Positions 42,945-51,808 are shown, counted from the first letter of the stretch. The stretch: 64,000 nt of DNA from Maritimibacter sp. (GCA_002695005.1 NZNT01000010.1:1-64000); one strand, 5' to 3'. Numbers and translations: made by a program. The notes: a model not told the origin generated them from the sequence alone.

Positions 42945-43027
42945 GGACGCGTTATGCCCGCGACGTCGGGCGATGGGAAGCGCGCGACCGGCTTTCGCCG
43001 CCCGCAAACTCGCCTATAGTCGCGGCG

Positions 43028-44074
43028 ATGGACGACACGCCCGCAACAGATCTGCGCCGGGGATGGACCACCGGGGCCTGCGCCACCGCCGCGACGCGGG
43101 CGGCGCTGATGCGGCTGTGGGGCGGGGCGTTTCCGCGCGAAGTGACGATCACGCTGCCACGCGGCGAGACGCCGACCTTCGCGCTGGCCCACAGCGCCGA
43201 GGGCGACGGTTGGGCCGAGGTGGGGATCACCAAGGACGCGGGCGACGACCCTGACGTGACGCATGGCGCGCTCATCGTTGCGCGGGTGACGCCGGGGGGC
43301 GACGGTGTGCGCTTCGCCGCCGGGCCGGGTGTGGGGACGGTGACCAAGCCGGGCCTGCCGATCCCGCCGGGGGAGCCCGCGATCAACCCGGTCCCGCGCG
43401 AGATGATGTGGGGGCAAGTGGAGGCGCTCGCGGCCGAGTTCGGACACGCGCCCGACGTGGAGATCAGGGTGTCGATCCCCGGGGGGGAGGCACTGGCGGC
43501 GAAGACATGGAACCCGCGCCTCGGCATCACCGGGGGCCTGTCGGTTCTGGGCACCACGGGCATCGTGCGCCCGTTCTCATGCGCGGCCTGGATCGCCTCG
43601 ATCCATCGCGGAATCGACGTGGCGCGGGCCGAGGGGCTGACCCATGTGGCGGGCTGCACGGGGGCCACGTCGGAGCGTGCGGTTCAGGCGCTTTATGGGC
43701 TGTCGGATGGGGCGATGCTCGACATGGGGGATTTCGCCGGGGGGATGCTGAAATACCTCGCGAAACATCCGGTCGGGCGAGTCACGATCGGGGGCGGGAT
43801 CGGCAAGATCACGAAACTCGCGCAAGGGGCGATGGACCTGCACTCCAAGCGGGCGCAGGTGGACCTTGCCCTGCTCGCGGAACTGGCGGGCGACGCGCGG
43901 GTGCGGGACGTGAATACGGCGCTGGAAGCTTATGAAATCGCGGGAAAAACTCTCGCAATGGCTGTGGCGGACAGGGCGCTCGGCGTCGTGCGGGAACGGT
44001 TCGGGGCCGAGATGGTGTTCGACGTGGTGATCGTGGACCGTGACGGTGCCGTGATCGCGCGGGCGGGCCCATGA
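43028..44074 (+). CDS. cbiD: Cobalt-precorrin-5B (C1)-methyltransferase CbiD
   Basis: The 348-residue enzyme has the family opening LRRGWTTGACATAATRAAL, the PGEPAINPVPR block and the C-terminal GGGIGKITKLAQGAMDLHS. It methylates C1 of the corrin precursor; in aerobic alphaproteobacteria CbiD can stand in for CobF. It overlaps cobK by 4 nt. Confidence 0.92.
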   Translation: MDDTPATDLRRGWTTGACATAATRAALMRLWGGAFPREVTITLPRGETPTFALAHSAEGDGWAEVGITKDAGDDPDVTHGALIVARVTPGGDGVRFAAGPGVGTVTKPGLPIPPGEPAINPVPREMMWGQVEALAAEFGHAPDVEIRVSIPGGEALAAKTWNPRLGITGGLSVLGTTGIVRPFSCAAWIASIHRGIDVARAEGLTHVAGCTGATSERAVQALYGLSDGAMLDMGDFAGGMLKYLAKHPVGRVTIGGGIGKITKLAQGAMDLHSKRAQVDLALLAELAGDARVRDVNTALEAYEIAGKTLAMAVADRALGVVRERFGAEMVFDVVIVDRDGAVIARAGP

Positions 44075-44802
44075 GAATCCTTTTGCTCGCCGGGACTTAC
44101 GAGGCACGGCAGATCGCGCTTCGGCTGGGGCGGGATGGGCGGATCGACCTGACCGCTTCGCTCGCCGGGGTAACGCGGGAGCCTTTGCCGCAGGGGGCTG
44201 AGACGCGCGTGGGTGGGTTCGGCGGGCGAGAAGGTCAGCAGAAATTCATGTCGAACAAGGGCTTCGATGCCGTTCTTGACGCAACGCATCCCTTCGCCAA
44301 TCGCATTTCCTATCGCACACAGTCGATTTGCGCTGCGCTTGGCGTGCCGTATCTGCAAGTGCTGCGCCCGGGCTGGTCGCCGGAGGACGGGGACCGCTGG
44401 ACTTTCGTGCCGGATGAGGCGGCTGTCGCGCCGCAGGTGGCCGCCAACATGACCGTGTTCCTCGGGACCGGGCCGGGGTCGCTCGAGGCCATCGGCACGT
44501 TACCCGCCGCCAAGGTGATCTGCCGCCGGATCGACCCGCCGGACGGGCCGTTTCCCTGGGACAACGGAGCGTGGCGGGTGGGGCGGCCGCCGTTCACCGT
44601 GGACGACGAGATCGCGTTCTTTCGGGAGGAAGGCGTCGACCTCGTGGTGGTCAAGAACGCGGGCGGGCGCGGGGGTTGGGCCAAGCTGGAAGCCGCGCGC
44701 GCCTTGGGCCTGCCGGTGGTCCTGATCGACCGCCCGATGCAGCCGCCGGGCGAGAAGGCCGAGACGGTCGAGGCCGCGCTCGACTGGATCGAACGGCTGT
44801 GA
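44071..44802 (+). CDS. cobK: Precorrin-6A/cobalt-precorrin-6A reductase
   Basis: The 243-residue enzyme has ILLLAGTYEARQIALRL, LDATHPFANRIS and VVVKNAGGRGGWAKLEAAR, blocks of the CobK/CbiJ family. It reduces precorrin-6A with NADPH. It overlaps both neighbours by 4 nt, so translation of cbiD-cobK-glycosylase is coupled. Confidence 0.93.
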   Translation: MRILLLAGTYEARQIALRLGRDGRIDLTASLAGVTREPLPQGAETRVGGFGGREGQQKFMSNKGFDAVLDATHPFANRISYRTQSICAALGVPYLQVLRPGWSPEDGDRWTFVPDEAAVAPQVAANMTVFLGTGPGSLEAIGTLPAAKVICRRIDPPDGPFPWDNGAWRVGRPPFTVDDEIAFFREEGVDLVVVKNAGGRGGWAKLEAARALGLPVVLIDRPMQPPGEKAETVEAALDWIERL

Positions 44803-45431
44803 GCGTCGGGCGCATCATCCACGGGCCGGAGGACGTGGCTGAGGGCGCGGACTGGCTCGCCCGTCATGAGCCACGGTTCGCGCTGGCGCTCGACCAGACC
44901 GGCGCGCTGCCGCTCCGGCGCAAGCCCGAAGGGTTCGACCAGCTTCTGTCGGCCATCGTGAGTCAGCAAGTCTCGACCGCCTCTGCCGCCGCGATCTGGG
45001 CGCGGGTGGTGGCGGCGGGGCTGACCACGCCCGAAGCGGTGGCACGGGCCAGCGAGGATGATTTGCGCGCGGTTGGGCTGTCACGGCCCAAGATGCGCTA
45101 TGCCCGGGCGTTGGCGGAGGCAGGGATCGATTTTGACGCCCTGCGCCACCAGTCGGACGAGGACGTGGTCGCCACGCTCGTCGCCGTGCCGGGGATCGGG
45201 CGGTGGACGGCGGAGATCTACGCCATGTTCTCGCTGGGCCGGGCGGATGTCTTCGCGCCCGGCGATCTGGCGTTGCAGGAGGCCGCGCGGGTCCTGTTCG
45301 AATTGCCGGAGCGTCCGCGCGAAGGCGCGTTGCGCGAATTGGCCGGGGCGTGGTCGCCGTGGCGCGGCGTTGCAGCGCGGGCGCTGTGGGCCTATTACCG
45401 GGTGGCGAAAAACAGGGAAGGGGTGCGCTGA
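44799..45431 (+). CDS. DNA-3-methyladenine glycosylase II family protein (AlkA-like)
   Basis: A GTG start at 44799, overlapping the cobK stop as GTGA, gives 210 residues. The helix-hairpin-helix and catalytic segment LVAVPGIGRWTAEIYAMFSLGR then DVFAPGDLALQ has the aspartate of the family (Asp in PGDLAL). The IVSQQVSTASAAAI block is also typical. It removes alkylated bases from DNA. Co-translation with cobalamin genes is curious and probably reflects operon drift. Confidence 0.85.
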   Translation: MSVGRIIHGPEDVAEGADWLARHEPRFALALDQTGALPLRRKPEGFDQLLSAIVSQQVSTASAAAIWARVVAAGLTTPEAVARASEDDLRAVGLSRPKMRYARALAEAGIDFDALRHQSDEDVVATLVAVPGIGRWTAEIYAMFSLGRADVFAPGDLALQEAARVLFELPERPREGALRELAGAWSPWRGVAARALWAYYRVAKNREGVR

Positions 45432-46108
45432 TGGCACGGGAATTGGCCTACAAGAAACGGGATGCGGCATCGGGGACGGCTGACTCGGTCGTGGTGTTCC
45501 TGCACGGCTACGGGGCCGATGGCGCGGACCTGTTGGGACTGGCCGATCCGCTGTCCGATCACATGCCCGACACGGCGTTCTACGCGCCGGATGCGCCGGA
45601 GAAGTGTTCGGGCAACCCTTTCGGTTTCCAGTGGTTCCCGATCCCGTGGCTCGACGGGTCTAGCGAGGAGGCGGCAACACAGGGCGCGGCGCGCGCGCAT
45701 GAGGATATCGACGCCTTCCTCGACAAGGTTCTGGCCGAGACCGGGCTGACCCCGGACCGGATGATCGTCTTCGGCTTCAGCCAGGGCACGATGATGTCGC
45801 TGCGTGTGGTCCCGCAGCGCGATGCCGAGGTGGCCGGGATCGTGGCGTTTTCGGGCCGTATTCTGGAGACCGAGACCTACGGCGAGGCCGTGAAGGTGCG
45901 CCCGCCCGTGCTGCTCGTTCATGGCGACGCGGACGAGATGGTGCCGGTCGCGCATTTCCAAGAGGCCGGACAGGTGCTTCAGGACGCGGGCTTCACCGTT
46001 TACGGGCATGTTCAGGAGGGCACGGGCCACGGAATCGCGCCCGACGGGCTGTCGGTCGCGCTGTCCTTCATGGCCGACCGTTTGGGAATCGCCCCCAAGG
46101 CAAGTTAG
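45431..46108 (+). CDS. Carboxylesterase/phospholipase family alpha/beta hydrolase
   Basis: From ATG 45431 (TGATG overlap with the glycosylase stop) the protein is 225 residues. FLHGYGADGADLLGLA holds the oxyanion site, FGFSQGTMMSL the nucleophile serine, HGDADEMVP the aspartate and GTGHGIAPDGL the histidine. It is of the small cytoplasmic carboxylesterase/acyl-protein thioesterase type. The natural substrate is unknown. Confidence 0.87.
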   Translation: MARELAYKKRDAASGTADSVVVFLHGYGADGADLLGLADPLSDHMPDTAFYAPDAPEKCSGNPFGFQWFPIPWLDGSSEEAATQGAARAHEDIDAFLDKVLAETGLTPDRMIVFGFSQGTMMSLRVVPQRDAEVAGIVAFSGRILETETYGEAVKVRPPVLLVHGDADEMVPVAHFQEAGQVLQDAGFTVYGHVQEGTGHGIAPDGLSVALSFMADRLGIAPKAS

Positions 46109-46654
46109 TCGGGGCGCGTGATGTGCGGGCGGTCGGGATCGGCCGGATGCGTGTCGAAGCGGCCACTGGAAAGGTTCGTGAAAGCGCGCAGCATGGCTGC
46201 ACAAGATGGGGTGTTTCGCGTCGGCGCGTTCGGTGGTCTGAGCCTTGGTGTTGAACGACCTTGGGTGGGCAAGCGCCGCATAGCTGAAAGTCCGCGTGTT
46301 CGCGCTTGCAGCTCAGATAAAAAATCCCTTTTCGTCAATGGGTAAGGCGCGCGTCCTGATAGCAGCTGCGACGCCCCAGGGCGTCCAATACGCTCGCCCC
46401 AACCGGAGCCTTGGAGGCAGCGGTATTTCCGTTTGTGATCGTGGCGATGACGGCCTGTGATGGAGCAGAATGCAAGGTGAACGTCGGCGGGTGTGTGGCC
46501 CGTCACAAGCCTGATACGAAGCGCTGGCAGGGTGCCTCCAGATCATGGGGCTTGTCAGGTTTCCTGACCCATATATAGTCCAAGATCAGAAACAGACGGG
46601 GCGGGTTGTCCCCGCCCTGCGAGCGAGGCACAGGGCGAGGGCGGAGTCACTCCG
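46109..46654. other. 546-nt intergenic stretch before the HNH gene
   Basis: No convincing gene is seen. A 29-codon minus-strand ORF at 46105-46194 (MLRAFTNLSSGRFDTHPADP...) reads cleanly but has no clear ribosome-binding site. GACGCCC-CA-GGGCGTC at 46370-46385 is a small inverted repeat. The last 110 nt hold a possible promoter and hairpin for the HNH gene. Lower coding quality than the surroundings suggests decayed or regulatory DNA. Confidence 0.5.
46550..46617 (+). promoter_or_regulatory. Promoter and leader hairpin of the HNH endonuclease gene
   Basis: TTGTCA, a 16-nt spacer and TATAGT form a plausible promoter in which GTCAGG-TTT-CCTGAC is an inverted repeat over the -35 and spacer. Downstream, GGGCGGG (46599-46605) pairs with CCCGCCC (46611-46617), a leader hairpin 38 nt before the start codon. 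Confidence 0.5.
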
Positions 46655-47239
46655 ATGGACGGCGATTTCAGAACACATTTCGTGCGTGAGCACAGCAATC
46701 CCAAGGCGCATCCGGCTTTGGTACTGAATGCGGATTTCAGGCCCTTGTCCTACTATCCGTTATCGCTCTGGCCGTGGCAGGAGGCGATCAAGGCGGCCTT
46801 TCTCGACCGTGTGAACATCATCGCCGAATACGACGATGTGGTGCGAAGCCCGAGTATGGAGATCAGGATCCCCTCGGTGGTCGTCCTCAAGGATTACGTC
46901 AAACCCCAGAAGCGCGTGGCCTTCACGCGCTTCAATCTTTTTCTGAGGGACGAATTCCGGTGCCAGTACTGCGGGTCCAAGGGTGATCTGACCTTCGATC
47001 ATGTCGTGCCGCGTGCGCGGGGCGGGGTGACGAGTTGGGAGAACGTGGTCGCGGCCTGCTCCAAGTGCAACCTGCGCAAGGGGTCGAAGCATCTGCACCA
47101 ATCGGGCCTCGCGCTGCGCAAGCCGCCGCGCCAGCCCGGCGCCGAGGAGCTGCGCAACATGGGGCGCAAGTTCCCGCCGGGCCATTTGCATGAGAGCTGG
47201 ATGGATTTCCTTTACTGGGATGCCGAACTGGAGGCGTAA
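46655..47239 (+). CDS. HNH endonuclease family protein
   Basis: The 194-residue protein has a zinc-type HNH domain: Cys103-x-x-Cys106 (FRCQYCG), Asp115-His116 (TFDHVVPRARGG), Asn130 (WENVV) and Cys135-x-x-Cys138 (AACSKCNLRKG). The N-terminal VLNADFRPLSYYPLSLWPWQEAI is shared by a widespread bacterial HNH family of unknown target. It stands alone with its own promoter and terminator, so it is probably a housekeeping gene, not a restriction system. Confidence 0.9.
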   Translation: MDGDFRTHFVREHSNPKAHPALVLNADFRPLSYYPLSLWPWQEAIKAAFLDRVNIIAEYDDVVRSPSMEIRIPSVVVLKDYVKPQKRVAFTRFNLFLRDEFRCQYCGSKGDLTFDHVVPRARGGVTSWENVVAACSKCNLRKGSKHLHQSGLALRKPPRQPGAEELRNMGRKFPPGHLHESWMDFLYWDAELEA

Positions 47240-47268
47240 CACGCCGGGGGGTGCGGTTCCCAAAAAGT

Positions 47269-47294
47269 GCGCGCCTTGCGGCGCGCGCTTTTTT
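47269..47294 (+). terminator. Rho-independent terminator after the HNH gene
   Basis: GCGCGCC (47269-47275) and GGCGCGC (47280-47286) with a TTGC loop are followed by GC and six T residues (47289-47294). It lies 30 nt after the HNH stop. Confidence 0.85.
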
Positions 47295-47331
47295 CCGGGT
47301 TGTCGTGGCGGTTCCACGGCCAAAGTGGCGA

Positions 47332-48486
47332 TCAGGCGCGTTTTGCGAGGTGGGCCGGGCGCGGGCGCGCGCGGTGTCGGGCGCCAGACCAGGACAGCGG
47401 GACCGGCGCGGTTTCGGGCGCGTGGAGTTGATGCGTGTCGATCGCTGCGCGCGCCTCGGAGGTCGTAAGCAGGAGCCGGGCCGGCGGCGTGCCGGTGACG
47501 CGGCCATCGCGCCCGGCGAGGCGTAGCCAGTGGGAGCGGTCGATGCCATCGAGGCTCGCGAACACTTCTGGCCCGGGAAAGAGGCTTTCCACCGCGAGGC
47601 CGTCGGCGATGATCACCTCATGCCGGGGGAGAAGCAGCGTGAAATAGGTGATCGCGCGACGCCCGGCCTGCGGGCGCACGCCAGCGAGCCGGGTGAGGGC
47701 CTTGGCCGGGGCCAGCGCCCCCAGCGGATCATGGAGCGCGAACGTGGGCTGTGTGCGCATCAGGACGCGGTGGTTGGGCGAGACGATGAGGTCGCGCCAC
47801 GGCAGGCCGGGCCCGAACGCCCCCTTGGCAATGCAGATCGGCTGACCGGGATGCGGGCGTGGGTCGAAACGCTGGCGGCGCTTGCCGATCCAGCGGATGG
47901 GCTGTGGCCCGCTGTCGAGCGTGGTCACAAGGTCTCCGCGTCGGAGCCGGTCCATTCGGACAGGGCCGTCCGGCGTGGCGATCCGTGCGCCCGGTGCGAG
48001 GCAGACGAAGTCGTGGTCGTTCAGGGCGAATTGCGAGACACCGGAGAAATTGGAGGCGGCCACCGAGGTGAATGTGATCGTGTCGAGGCCCTGGCTCGCG
48101 AGTTCGGGCTGATCGTCCATCACGAGCAGGAAAACGTTGCCGTTCGTGTCCTGAAAGACGCCGAACATGGAGGAATAGGTCGTGCCGTCGTGAAAGGTCG
48201 CGGTGCCCGTCAGCGCGGCCCCTGAGTCGATCGTTGCCGTTTGCGGCCCTGCGCCAAGATCATATTGGATGTAGTCGGACGTCCCGGTGTTGTCCGCCTG
48301 GACCGCGTTGTCGCCGCCGCCCCAAGTGTGGACGTCCACGATGGCGTTGGACAGCGCGTTGCCAGGACCGGCGCCAAAGGTCGTCAGCAGGGCCGAGGCA
48401 TCCTCGACCGAATACGAGCCTTCGTTCGTGTCCATGTCGGAAAAATTGCCGAGGTAAATGGTAGACCATACGATATTGTCGGCCAC
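47332..48486 (-). CDS. Hint-domain protein
   Basis: From a GTG at 48486 (AAGGGG 8-9 nt upstream) the protein is 384 residues. The first half is a glycine/aspartate-rich domain of exported type (STIYLGNFSDMDTNEGSYSVED, and LLVMDDQPELASQG). The second half is a Hint (hedgehog/intein) domain beginning FVCLAPGARIATPDGPVRMDRL, with its cysteine nucleophile and GDLVTTLDSGPQPIRWIGKR, VSPNHRVLM. Such Rhodobacteraceae proteins are often secreted and may process themselves at that cysteine. The end is Arg/Pro/His-rich. The substrate or purpose is unknown. Confidence 0.78.
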   Translation of the reverse strand: MADNIVWSTIYLGNFSDMDTNEGSYSVEDASALLTTFGAGPGNALSNAIVDVHTWGGGDNAVQADNTGTSDYIQYDLGAGPQTATIDSGAALTGTATFHDGTTYSSMFGVFQDTNGNVFLLVMDDQPELASQGLDTITFTSVAASNFSGVSQFALNDHDFVCLAPGARIATPDGPVRMDRLRRGDLVTTLDSGPQPIRWIGKRRQRFDPRPHPGQPICIAKGAFGPGLPWRDLIVSPNHRVLMRTQPTFALHDPLGALAPAKALTRLAGVRPQAGRRAITYFTLLLPRHEVIIADGLAVESLFPGPEVFASLDGIDRSHWLRLAGRDGRVTGTPPARLLLTTSEARAAIDTHQLHAPETAPVPLSWSGARHRARPRPAHLAKRA

Positions 48487-48556
48487 GGAACGCGCCCCTT
48501 CGCTGAAACACGGTAGGGGCTTAGCGCACCGATATTTGAGAATGGTTAATGCCCGC

Positions 48557-49504
48557 TCACCCTGAGCAGGACGCGCCGCCCAGGACACAGAATTTCGCGC
48601 AATGGGGATGATTGAGCGCGACCGGTCCTTCGGCATCGGCGAGCGTCGGGCCGAGGTCGAAGTCATCCTCATAGGGCAGGAGCGTGCAGGAGACGACCGA
48701 GGGTGTGCGGCCCTTGCGTTTGACCACCATGCGCGAGGAGGCGCACATCACGTCGTCTGGTGACTTGTCGAGGATGCTCCAGCACGCGGTGGTGATCTCG
48801 GGCACTTCGACCGAGGTGTCCATTTCCGGAAAGATCACCAGCCGGGCGGGGTCGGACGCGTCCAGGTCCAGCCCGACCTCGTCGAACAGGGCAGCATAGC
48901 CCGCGCGCGCTTCGGCCTCGCTCTCTTTCCACCGGGCACGCCCGGCGATGTCGATGCGCGCGCCTGCTTCGGCAAGGAAGCGAAGTCCCGCCATCGTTCC
49001 CTCGAAGCTGCGCGGGCCGCGCACCTCGTCGTGGCCCTCGGCGGTCCAGTGATCGAGAGAGACCCGCAGGGTGAGCTTGTCGCCGAATGTCTTGATGAGC
49101 TGGGCCAGTTTGTTGCGCACAAGCGGGCGCAGCATCGGGGTCATCGCGTTGGTCAGCACGAGAGCGCTGTAGCCCGCCGAAAGCGCGTCGCGCAGCATGG
49201 CCGGAAAGTCGGGATTCATGAAGGGTTCACCGCCCGTGAAGCCAATCTCGCGCACCGGCCAGCCGCGCTGGTTGATCTGGTCGAGGTAGCCCGCAACCTC
49301 GCCCCGCGTCATGTAGGCGAGCGCGTCGTTCGTGGGGGAGCTTTCGATGTAGCAGCCTTCGCAGGCGATGTTGCACAGCGTGCCCGTGTTGAACCAGAGC
49401 GTCGTCGGTTGGGTCAGGGCGACCGTGGCGCGCGCGCTGCCGTCCGCCGTCGTTGCCGGGTCGACGAACTTGCCTTCATTGGCACGGGATACGCGCTGGT
49501 CCAT
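48557..49504 (-). CDS. Radical SAM protein of unknown function
   Basis: The 315-residue protein has the iron-sulfur motif Cys44-x3-Cys48-x2-Cys51 (TLCNIACEGCYIESS) and GFTGGEPFMNP for S-adenosylmethionine. The rest of the barrel is intact (LRVSLDHWTAEGHDEVRG). The C-terminus is rich in cysteine (ACWSIL, VMCASS, SCTLLPYE, HCAKFCVLGGASCSG), which suggests an auxiliary cluster. The substrate cannot be named. A ribosome-binding AAAGGAG precedes the start. It is divergent from zwf and lies 70 nt upstream of the Hint gene. Confidence 0.85.
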   Translation of the reverse strand: MDQRVSRANEGKFVDPATTADGSARATVALTQPTTLWFNTGTLCNIACEGCYIESSPTNDALAYMTRGEVAGYLDQINQRGWPVREIGFTGGEPFMNPDFPAMLRDALSAGYSALVLTNAMTPMLRPLVRNKLAQLIKTFGDKLTLRVSLDHWTAEGHDEVRGPRSFEGTMAGLRFLAEAGARIDIAGRARWKESEAEARAGYAALFDEVGLDLDASDPARLVIFPEMDTSVEVPEITTACWSILDKSPDDVMCASSRMVVKRKGRTPSVVSCTLLPYEDDFDLGPTLADAEGPVALNHPHCAKFCVLGGASCSG

Positions 49505-49644
49505 GGTCGAATGCTCCTTTCGGATTGGCTAACCCATAGCTGCGACAACGAAAAGTCCCGGGACCGAAGCGTGACGTGGTTGTGATGCAGTCGAAGGATG
49601 GTAGACTCGCGATCTACGGAAGGGTATCAGGCGAATGCGCCTCG

Positions 49645-49656
49645 GTTAGCGCTAAC
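49645..49656. promoter_or_regulatory. LacI-type operator upstream of zwf
   Basis: GTTAGCGCTAAC is a perfect 12-bp palindrome, 29 nt before the zwf start, with the CG-centred form of LacI/GalR-family operators. In R. sphaeroides the LacI-family regulator CceR controls zwf-type Entner-Doudoroff genes, so a CceR homologue is the first candidate. Confidence 0.6.
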
Positions 49657-49685
49657 ACCGGCTTCGGGCCGGAACGGAGAGACAG

Positions 49686-51131
49686 ATGGTATCGCGCGTC
49701 ATCCCGGTCGACCCCTTCGACCTCGTCATTTTCGGCGGCACCGGAGACCTTGCCCGCCGCAAGATCCTGCCCGGCCTGTACCGGCGTTTCCACGACGGCC
49801 AGATGCCCGAAGGCGCCCGGATCATCGGGGCGGCCCGCAGCGAGATGGACGAAGCCGGCTACCGCGACTTCGTGCGTGGTGCGATTGGCGAATTCGTCCA
49901 GAAACGCAACGACAAGGACATCGTGGATGCGTTTCTCGAGCGGCTGACCTATGTCGCGGTCGACGCGAAGGGGACGGACGGCTGGGACGAACTTGCGCAC
50001 GCCATGCGCCCGGATGTCATCAAGGCCTATTACTTCTCGGTCGGGCCGAGCCTGTTCGGCGATATCGCGGAACGGCTGATGAATCACGGAATCGCCGACG
50101 ACGAGGCCCGGATCGTCGTGGAAAAGCCATTCGGTCACGACCTTGCGTCCGCGCGCGCACTGAACGAGACGCTGGCGCGGCACTTTGACGAGACACAGAT
50201 CTACCGCATCGACCATTACCTCGGGAAAGAGACGGTCCAGAACCTCATGGCGGTGCGGTTCGGCAACATGCTGTTCGAGCCGCTTTGGAACGCGCAATAC
50301 GTCGATCATATCCAGATCACCGTCGCCGAGACCGTGGGAGTTGGCGGGCGCGGGGATTACTATGACAAGTCCGGCGCGATGCGCGACATGGTGCAGAACC
50401 ACCTCATGCAGCTTCTGTGCCTCACGGCGATGGAGCCGCCGTCGAAATACGACCCGGACGCGGTGCGTGACGAGAAGCTGAAGGTGATCCGGGCGCTGGA
50501 GTCCGTCGAATCCGATGACATCGTGCGCGGGCAGTACAAGTCGCAGGCTGAAAGCTACATCGACGACGTGGAGAATCCGCGCTCGATCACCGAAAGCTAT
50601 GTCGCCATGAAGGTGCGGATCGCAAACTGGCGCTGGAATGGCACGCCGTTCTACCTGCGCACCGGCAAGCGCATGAAGGAGCGGGTGAGCGAGATCGTGG
50701 TGCGGTTCAAGGAGCCGCCCCATTCGATCTTCGAGGAAGATACCGGCCAGAGCGCCAATGAGTTGACCATCCGACTCCAGCCCAACGAGGGCATGGATCT
50801 GACCGTGACGATCAAGGAACCGGGGCCGGGGGGGATGCGGCTTATCGACGTGCCGCTCGACATGACCTTCGCCGAGGCGCTGGGCGAGGAGGCGGCGGAT
50901 GTGCCGGACGCCTATGAGCGCCTCATCATGGACGTGATCCGGGGCAACCAGACGCTGTTCATGCGCGGGGACGAGGTGGAGGCGGCCTGGGCCTGGACCG
51001 ATCCGATCATCGACAGCTGGACCGTGCGCGAAGATCGCCCGCACCCGTATGAACCCGGATCGACGGGGCCGGAGGAGGCGCTGATCCTCATGCACCGGGA
51101 CGGTCGCCGCTGGCGGGAGTTGCGCACATGA
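49686..51131 (+). CDS. zwf: Glucose-6-phosphate 1-dehydrogenase
   Basis: The 481-residue enzyme oxidises glucose-6-phosphate to the lactone with NADP. LVIFGGTGDLARRKILPGLYR is the nucleotide-binding opening, RIDHYLGKETVQN the catalytic block, and VEKPFGHD and FYLRTGKRM the rest of the active site. It is the first gene of zwf-pgl-pgi, which feeds the Entner-Doudoroff and pentose-phosphate routes. The end overlaps pgl by 4 nt. Confidence 0.97.
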   Translation: MVSRVIPVDPFDLVIFGGTGDLARRKILPGLYRRFHDGQMPEGARIIGAARSEMDEAGYRDFVRGAIGEFVQKRNDKDIVDAFLERLTYVAVDAKGTDGWDELAHAMRPDVIKAYYFSVGPSLFGDIAERLMNHGIADDEARIVVEKPFGHDLASARALNETLARHFDETQIYRIDHYLGKETVQNLMAVRFGNMLFEPLWNAQYVDHIQITVAETVGVGGRGDYYDKSGAMRDMVQNHLMQLLCLTAMEPPSKYDPDAVRDEKLKVIRALESVESDDIVRGQYKSQAESYIDDVENPRSITESYVAMKVRIANWRWNGTPFYLRTGKRMKERVSEIVVRFKEPPHSIFEEDTGQSANELTIRLQPNEGMDLTVTIKEPGPGGMRLIDVPLDMTFAEALGEEAADVPDAYERLIMDVIRGNQTLFMRGDEVEAAWAWTDPIIDSWTVREDRPHPYEPGSTGPEEALILMHRDGRRWRELRT

Positions 51132-51808
51132 CCTATGAGCTCAAGGAATACCCGGACCGCGAGTTGATGATGATGGACCTCGCGGACCTGATCGCGACCG
51201 AGTTGCGCGGGACGTTGCGGCACGAGGACCGCGCGTCGCTCGCCGTGCCGGGCGGGACCACGCCGGGGCCGATCTTCGACACGCTGTCCGCGCTGCACCT
51301 CGATTGGGACAGGGTGGACGTGATGCTCACGGATGAGCGTTGGGTGCCCGAGGACAGCGACCGCTCGAACACGCGCCTTCTCAAGAACCGGCTGTTTCGT
51401 GACGCGGCGCAGGCGGCCCGGCTGGTGCCCCTTTATGGCGGCACCGATACGCCCGAAGAATCGCTCGATGCGCTCTCTGCCGGCGTGGAGGCGGCCTTGC
51501 CGCTGTCGGTCGTGCTGCTGGGCATGGGGGCCGACATGCATACGGCCAGCCTTTTCCCGGGCGCCGACCGGCTCGAAGAGGCGCTGTCGCCGCGCGCGCC
51601 GGCGCTTTTGCCGATGCGTGCAGAGGGGGCGCCTGAGCCGCGCATCACCCTGACGGCCCGCGTGCTGAACGGTGCCATGTCCAAGCACATCGTCATCACG
51701 GGGGATGCGAAGCGCGAAGCACTTGAAAAGGCCGCGAAAACGCGGGATTCGATGGAGGCTCCGGTCAAGGCCGTCCTGAAAGGGGCGGTTGTTCACTGGG
51801 CGCAATAA
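51128..51808 (+). CDS. pgl: 6-Phosphogluconolactonase
   Basis: The 226-residue protein is of the DevB/Pgl type: LAVPGGTTPGPIFDTL and MLTDERWVPEDSDRSNTRLLK in the first half, and LLGMGADMHTASLFPG in the second. It hydrolyses 6-phosphogluconolactone after Zwf. It overlaps zwf as ATGA and precedes pgi by 66 nt. Confidence 0.95.
   Translation: MTYELKEYPDRELMMMDLADLIATELRGTLRHEDRASLAVPGGTTPGPIFDTLSALHLDWDRVDVMLTDERWVPEDSDRSNTRLLKNRLFRDAAQAARLVPLYGGTDTPEESLDALSAGVEAALPLSVVLLGMGADMHTASLFPGADRLEEALSPRAPALLPMRAEGAPEPRITLTARVLNGAMSKHIVITGDAKREALEKAAKTRDSMEAPVKAVLKGAVVHWAQ

Noticed and set aside
42945-43027. Cobalamin riboswitch between cobA and cbiD
   Set aside because: The gap is only 83 nt, too short for the element, and the B12-box was not seen.
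46118-46345. 75-codon plus-strand ORF after the carboxylesterase gene
   Set aside because: No clear ribosome-binding site, no domain, and poor codon character compared with neighbours.
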